A stretch of 10,075 nucleotides of DNA from contig DIEQ01000022.1 of NCBI GenBank assembly GCA_002418705.1, positions 189 through 10,263 on the forward strand. The letters run 5' to 3'. The DNA comes from Mageeibacillus sp. UBA5770. GTDB taxonomy: Bacteria; Bacillota_A; Clostridia; Saccharofermentanales; Saccharofermentanaceae. This document shows positions 7,655 through 10,075 of the stretch, piece after piece (position 1 is the first letter of the stretch; each line of letters begins with the position of its first letter). The notes beneath the pieces were generated by a model. That model saw only the letters and a program-made list of their open reading frames with translations. It ran no database searches and was not told the origin of the DNA. Made by a program: the position numbers and the translations under genes.

Positions 7655-7696
7655 ATTATAGGGTTTTTGGTGATTTTCATCACACTTTTATGTGAT
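7647..7696 (-). promoter_or_regulatory. Probable promoter of the opp operon with overlapping TGTGAT/ATCACA half-sites
   Basis: On the minus strand a perfect TATAAT -10 lies at 7660-7655, preceded at 17 nt by a poor -35 (GTGATG, 3 of 6), so help from an activator is plausible. Half-sites of TGTGAT type lie at 7647-7652 (ATCACA on the plus strand), 7669-7674 (GGTGAT), 7679-7684 (ATCACA) and 7691-7696 (TGTGAT). They form two dyads: GGTGA-N6-TCACA, which fits the CRP-type pattern TGTGA-N6-TCACA at 9 of 10 positions, and ATCACA-N6-TGTGAT centred near -40 from the inferred start at about 7648. The position just left of the previous gene's terminator and upstream of oppA suits an opp promoter. The regulator's identity is not established. 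Confidence 0.5.
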
Positions 7697-7747
7697 TTTG
7701 CGTGAAGGAGAAATAGCCGCGCTGCATTTTAAAACGTCCTTTTAATA

Positions 7748-7783
7748 CAAAAAGAAGCCGCCCCGGAATTCCAAAGCGGCTTC
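7748..7783 (-). terminator. Rho-independent terminator after the NIPSNAP-family gene
   Basis: On the minus strand a perfect 8-bp stem GAAGCCGC / GCGGCTTC (7776-7783 and 7754-7761) with a 14-nt loop is followed directly by TTTTTG (7753-7748). It lies 55 nt after the stop at 7839. There is no T-tract on the plus-strand side (CCCTTAG), so it serves leftward transcription only. It separates the NIPSNAP and two-component genes from the opp operon. Confidence 0.85.
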
Positions 7784-7838
7784 CCTTAGATAATAACTGT
7801 CAATATTTAGCCTTTTCAGGCAGGTTCCGTCAATATTT

Positions 7839-8168
7839 TTATGACCAGTCAGGACTGATATAAGGAACCCTGGTCATGAAAATACTCTCAATCTTCTCCA
7901 CAATCGGACCGCCGTCCGCATGGGAATTCTCAAAAGCAGTCTTCCATTCAGGATCTTCACCGAAAGCGGCAAAGGCTTCGTCCCGCTGCTTCCGATCAGC
8001 AAACTCGCAAATGTAATAGATTTTATCCGCTCCGTCGGCGTCCTCGAAGAAATCACAGACTTTGATGCCGTGCCTCTTGAAAAGATTCAGCGTAACAACA
8101 CTGAACCTCTTGTGGATAGCCGGCAGACGTCCCGGATGCATGTGGTAGATTCTAAGTTCGTACAGCAT
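7839..8168 (-). CDS. NIPSNAP-family small protein
   Basis: This 109-residue soluble protein resembles the bacterial NIPSNAP family (ferredoxin-like alpha+beta barrel; biochemical role mostly unknown). Family wording is visible: the opening MLYELRIYHMHPGRLPAIHKRF, the central LFKRHGIKVCDFFEDADGAD and IYYICEFADRKQRDEAFAAF, DPEWKTAFENS, and the closing IESIFMTRVPYISPDW. The length is normal for a single-domain member. GGAGGT lies 5 nt before ATG 8168. It has its own -10 upstream and its own terminator downstream, so it can be a single-gene unit, although no terminator was seen between it and the response regulator gene and read-through is possible. There is no signal peptide or TM segment. No reaction can be assigned. 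An alternative reading is a general stress-type dimeric alpha/beta barrel protein. Confidence 0.85.
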   Translation of the reverse strand: MLYELRIYHMHPGRLPAIHKRFSVVTLNLFKRHGIKVCDFFEDADGADKIYYICEFADRKQRDEAFAAFGEDPEWKTAFENSHADGGPIVEKIESIFMTRVPYISPDWS

Positions 8169-8201
8169 ATGCTACCTCCGTTAAGATGAATTTGTATTCT
8201 T

Positions 8202-8238
8202 ATTATACAGCAGCACCGTTCACGGATGCAAAATCACA
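8202..8238 (-). promoter_or_regulatory. Promoter of the NIPSNAP-family gene with an upstream TGTGAT half-site
   Basis: A perfect TATAAT is read on the minus strand at 8207-8202, about 33 nt before ATG 8168. A weak -35 TTGCAT (8231-8226) stands 18 nt upstream. Overlapping it is TGTGATTTTGC (minus strand, 8238-8228), an 11-mer also found at 7691-7701 in the putative opp promoter. The TGTGAT here is centred near -40 from the inferred start at about 8195. The small dyad CCGTTCACGG lies in the spacer. The shared motif suggests a common regulator. Confidence 0.55.
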
Positions 8239-8247
8239 GCAACATTT

Positions 8248-8868
8248 CTACCGGTTCAAATACCTGACAGCTATCTGCGTCCGGTGCTCGAGGCCGGTCT
8301 TTTCCATGATCGTGCTGATGTGATTGCGGACGGTCCCGTCGGAGATGAACAGGCGGGCCCCGATATCCTTGTTGGACAGGCCTTCGGCTATCAGTTCGAC
8401 GACCTCCATCTCGCGCGCGGACATGATCTCGAATATCCCGTTTTTCGTAGAATTCCGGCTCACTTTGTCACGTATATATGCGAGGATGTCCTGCTGGAAA
8501 ACAGTGCCCCCGGTTGACACTGTTCTCACGGCGGACAGGATGCGTTCGGCCGGGCTGTTTTTCAGAATATATCCGAAAACGCCGACCTTCAGCGCCCGCA
8601 TGATCAGGTCGCTCTCGTCAAATGTCGTAAGCAGCAGAGGCTTTGCCAATTGCTCCTCGAGGATCATCCGCGCTGCATCAATGCCGTCAAGCTCCGGCAT
8701 ACGTATATCAAGGAGCACGACATCAGGCCGGAGCCCGCGGCAAAGCGCAACCGCTTCACGGCCATTGCCTGCCGATCCGACCCATTCAATGTCCGGCTGT
8801 GTTTCTATGATCATTTTGAGGCCTTCGCGAATGATGGCGTCATCATCGGCAATAATTATCCGAATCAT
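8248..8868 (-). CDS. NarL/LuxR-family two-component response regulator
   Basis: This cytoplasmic DNA-binding regulator is the phosphate acceptor from the adjacent sensor kinase. Residues 1-120 form the receiver domain: acidic triad D8-D10, the phospho-acceptor D54 (VVLLDIRMPELDG), switch Thr81 (LLLTTFDESD) and Lys103 (GYILKNS). A linker of about 25 residues follows. Residues 148-206 form the LuxR-type helix-turn-helix: MSAREMEVVELIAEGLSNKD, then IGARLFISDGTVRNHIS and IMEKTGLEHRTQIAVRYL. The length (206 aa) is normal and all phosphorylation residues are present. AAAGGAGC lies 6 nt before ATG 8868, downstream of a duplicated ribosome site. The gene is 22 nt after the kinase gene and almost certainly co-transcribed with it. 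The targets are unknown; the nearby TGTGAT clusters are candidates, but only by proximity. Confidence 0.96.
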   Translation of the reverse strand: MIRIIIADDDAIIREGLKMIIETQPDIEWVGSAGNGREAVALCRGLRPDVVLLDIRMPELDGIDAARMILEEQLAKPLLLTTFDESDLIMRALKVGVFGYILKNSPAERILSAVRTVSTGGTVFQQDILAYIRDKVSRNSTKNGIFEIMSAREMEVVELIAEGLSNKDIGARLFISDGTVRNHISTIMEKTGLEHRTQIAVRYLNR

Positions 8869-8869
8869 A

Positions 8870-8892
8870 ATTTGCTCCTTTATTTGCTCCTT
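8870..8892 (-). repeat. Tandemly duplicated Shine-Dalgarno sequence before the response regulator
   Basis: The minus strand reads AAGGAGCAAAT twice in a row (8892-8882 and 8880-8870) with a 12-nt period, between the kinase stop TAA and the regulator ATG. The proximal copy has normal spacing to the ATG; the distal copy overlaps the kinase stop codon. This may act as a standby site that strengthens translational coupling, or may simply be a recent slippage duplication. Confidence 0.75.
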
Positions 8893-10003
8893 ATATGGTA
8901 AATATAGTAGTGATCACAAAGCCGGTCTCAGTCTTTTCAATAAAGCACCGTCCGTTGGCCTTGATCGTACGTTCTTCAATCGCTTCGAGGCCAAGGCCTT
9001 TTTCAAAAGGAAGTGAGGACTTACCGTTGTCCCTGTATTCGACCTTCACGACCTTGTTCATAACCGAAATTTCCAGTGTAAAACAAGCGGCGCCGGAGTG
9101 CTTGAGTGCATTGGTCAGGGCTTCGTTCAGGTTGTCACTTATGCAGGCCCAGATCTCGCCGCTGATCAGTTCGAGTCTACCGTTCTGCCTGAGCTGCGTC
9201 TGCATGGAATAGGTCTCTTCAAACTCCTTGAGCGCAGCCTGTATCTCATTCATCCCGAGTTCGCTCCTCTCGGGACGCTCTTCCCTTAGCGACATGCGGA
9301 TATCATCGACACCTTCGCGCAGGTTCGCCACGGCTTTTTCGACGGCGGCCTGTGCCTTCACGGGATCCGATTTCATCGTCAGCAGCGACGCTTCGAGCAT
9401 AATAATACTGCCCGAAATGCCATGCCCCACCTTATCATGGATGCGCGCCGCAAGACGGTTGCGCTCCTCGAGCGAGGCGGAATACCGGAGCGTCTTGATC
9501 AGTCTTTTGTTGTCCGACAGCTTGGCAGTCAGGTCTTCGATCGCCTGCTTCTGAGCTGCAGTCTGCTTCCTGTACGCATCAATCTTCTCCAGAAAAGCGA
9601 TGCCGGTAATCGCATAGGCAAGAAGCACCAGCGTGATCATGACGGAGGATTTTTCGGGATTCCAGATAAAATAAAAAAGCAGCACCGAGACAGTGAGTAT
9701 GTAGTATTTCTGCCTGTCATTTATCGTCAGCTCCAGAAACTCAAACACCAGGATAATAATCAGCTGGAAAAACACATTGACCCCGAGAATGCATGCGGCT
9801 GTAAAAGCAGCGCCGATCAGGACCAGCGAAATATTTCTGCTGTTGAATACCCTTTTGAGCAGCAGCTGCAGGATAAAGACGCAGGCAAACGACAATGCAG
9901 ATATGGCCAGAAAGACCAGATCTGCATCACTCTTATAGAAAATAAATACAGATACAATGGCGGCCAGTTTGGCCAGAAAAAACAGCAGCGGCTTATCATC
10001 CAT
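8891..10003 (-). CDS. Sensor histidine kinase, HisKA_3 (NarL/DesK/LiaS-like) class, six TM segments
   Basis: This membrane sensor kinase is the partner of the response regulator downstream. Residues 1-138 are a membrane domain with about six helices (near 6-23, 28-49, 58-74, 75-92, 100-114, 121-138) and almost no extracytoplasmic part, so it probably senses something in or at the membrane. Residues about 139-178 look like a coiled-coil signalling helix. The dimerisation and phosphotransfer helix has the phospho-acceptor His189 in LEERNRLAARIHDKVGHGIS. The ATP-binding domain shows the N-box NLNEALTNALKHS (291-303), the G1 box YRDNGK (323-328) and the G2 box GLGLEAIEER (336-345). The length, 370 aa, is typical. 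ATG 10003 has only a poor ribosome site (GTGAGAAAAA), but an in-frame TGA just upstream excludes an earlier start nearby. The signal and targets cannot be read from the sequence; similar kinases in Firmicutes often respond to envelope stress. Confidence 0.95.
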   Translation of the reverse strand: MDDKPLLFFLAKLAAIVSVFIFYKSDADLVFLAISALSFACVFILQLLLKRVFNSRNISLVLIGAAFTAACILGVNVFFQLIIILVFEFLELTINDRQKYYILTVSVLLFYFIWNPEKSSVMITLVLLAYAITGIAFLEKIDAYRKQTAAQKQAIEDLTAKLSDNKRLIKTLRYSASLEERNRLAARIHDKVGHGISGSIIMLEASLLTMKSDPVKAQAAVEKAVANLREGVDDIRMSLREERPERSELGMNEIQAALKEFEETYSMQTQLRQNGRLELISGEIWACISDNLNEALTNALKHSGAACFTLEISVMNKVVKVEYRDNGKSSLPFEKGLGLEAIEERTIKANGRCFIEKTETGFVITTIFTI

Positions 10004-10075
10004 TTTTTCTCACATCTTTCATCAGGGAGGGCCGGGCGCGTCGGGCAGACCGCAGACCAGGATCCGCCATCCGTT
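10004..10075 (-). other. Unresolved edge upstream of the histidine kinase gene
   Basis: This 72-bp GC-rich edge could hold the 3' end of another minus-strand gene. Two frames stay open from the edge. One stops at 10022-10024, ending ...VCGLPDAPGPP. The other stops just inside the kinase gene (AAT GGA TGA overlapping its ATG), ending ...SLMKDVRKNG. Neither ending is recognisable and I cannot choose between them. No promoter for the kinase gene is evident. Confidence 0.25.

Noticed and set aside
7608..7694. Possible 29-residue plus-strand peptide starting at TTG behind GGAGG (LKLLFISAYKSNK...)
   Set aside because: The ribosome site is good, but there is no plus-strand promoter, no plausible gene follows, and the frame crosses the minus-strand promoter. 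Chance is more likely.
7751..7783. The GAAGCCGC stem as a plus-strand terminator
   Set aside because: There is no T-tract on the right-hand side and no plus-strand gene to its left; the T-run is on the minus strand only.
7799..7840. GTCAATATTT twice (7799 and 7829) as a target-site duplication
   Set aside because: The copies are about 30 bp apart with nothing mobile between them and the region is AT-rich; probably incidental.
8324..9016. 230-codon plus-strand open frame across the regulator and the end of the kinase gene
   Set aside because: It spans two real genes and their junction; the Ser/Arg-rich translation is typical of a shadow frame.

Overview
The window looks like a chromosomal stretch from a low- to mid-GC Firmicute, probably a Clostridia/Lachnospiraceae-type organism. 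The clues are strong purine-rich Shine-Dalgarno sites (AAAGGAGG type), an oligopeptide-binding lipoprotein with a Thr/Ala-rich linker after the lipobox, and the architecture of the permeases. This is inferred from the proteins; there is no rRNA or other taxonomic marker. Every supported gene is on the minus strand, so transcription runs from right to left.

Right end (about 8250-10003): a two-component system. A six-TM sensor histidine kinase of the HisKA_3 (NarL/DesK/LiaS-like) class is followed 22 nt later by its NarL/LuxR-type response regulator. The regulator start is preceded by a tandemly duplicated Shine-Dalgarno sequence. Next, behind its own TATAAT-type promoter, is a small NIPSNAP-family protein gene (7839-8168), closed by a clear rho-independent terminator (7748-7783).

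Middle (about 7026-7740): roughly 700 nt without a convincing gene. Its right-hand part holds a perfect TATAAT (minus strand, 7655-7660) embedded in a cluster of TGTGAT/ATCACA half-sites spaced about 10, 12 and 22 bp apart. The rest is an AT-rich leader with three copies of CGGACAAA, a phased series of TTTCG motifs and short dyads. If the TATAAT drives the operon to the left, the transcript would carry a leader of about 620 nt. An 11-mer, TGTGATTTTGC, occurs both in this cluster and in the promoter region of the NIPSNAP gene, which suggests that one regulator acts at both.

Left two thirds (1-7025): an oligopeptide ABC transporter operon in the order oppA-oppB-oppC-oppD-oppF. OppF is cut off by the window edge. 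The genes are tightly packed except for the oppA-oppB gap, which holds a 14-bp perfect hairpin that probably lets the binding protein be made in excess over the membrane parts. OppA captures peptide outside the cell, OppB and OppC form the channel, and OppD and OppF hydrolyse ATP. Two proteins are unusually large: OppC (624 aa against about 300 in the classical family) carries an extracytoplasmic insert of about 280 residues between TM1 and TM2, made of about four degenerate repeats of about 62 residues, and OppA (827 aa) has about 200 extra residues in its N-terminal half. A matched docking surface between the two is the most interesting protein-level hypothesis here.

No tRNA, rRNA, CRISPR array, insertion sequence or phage signature was seen.
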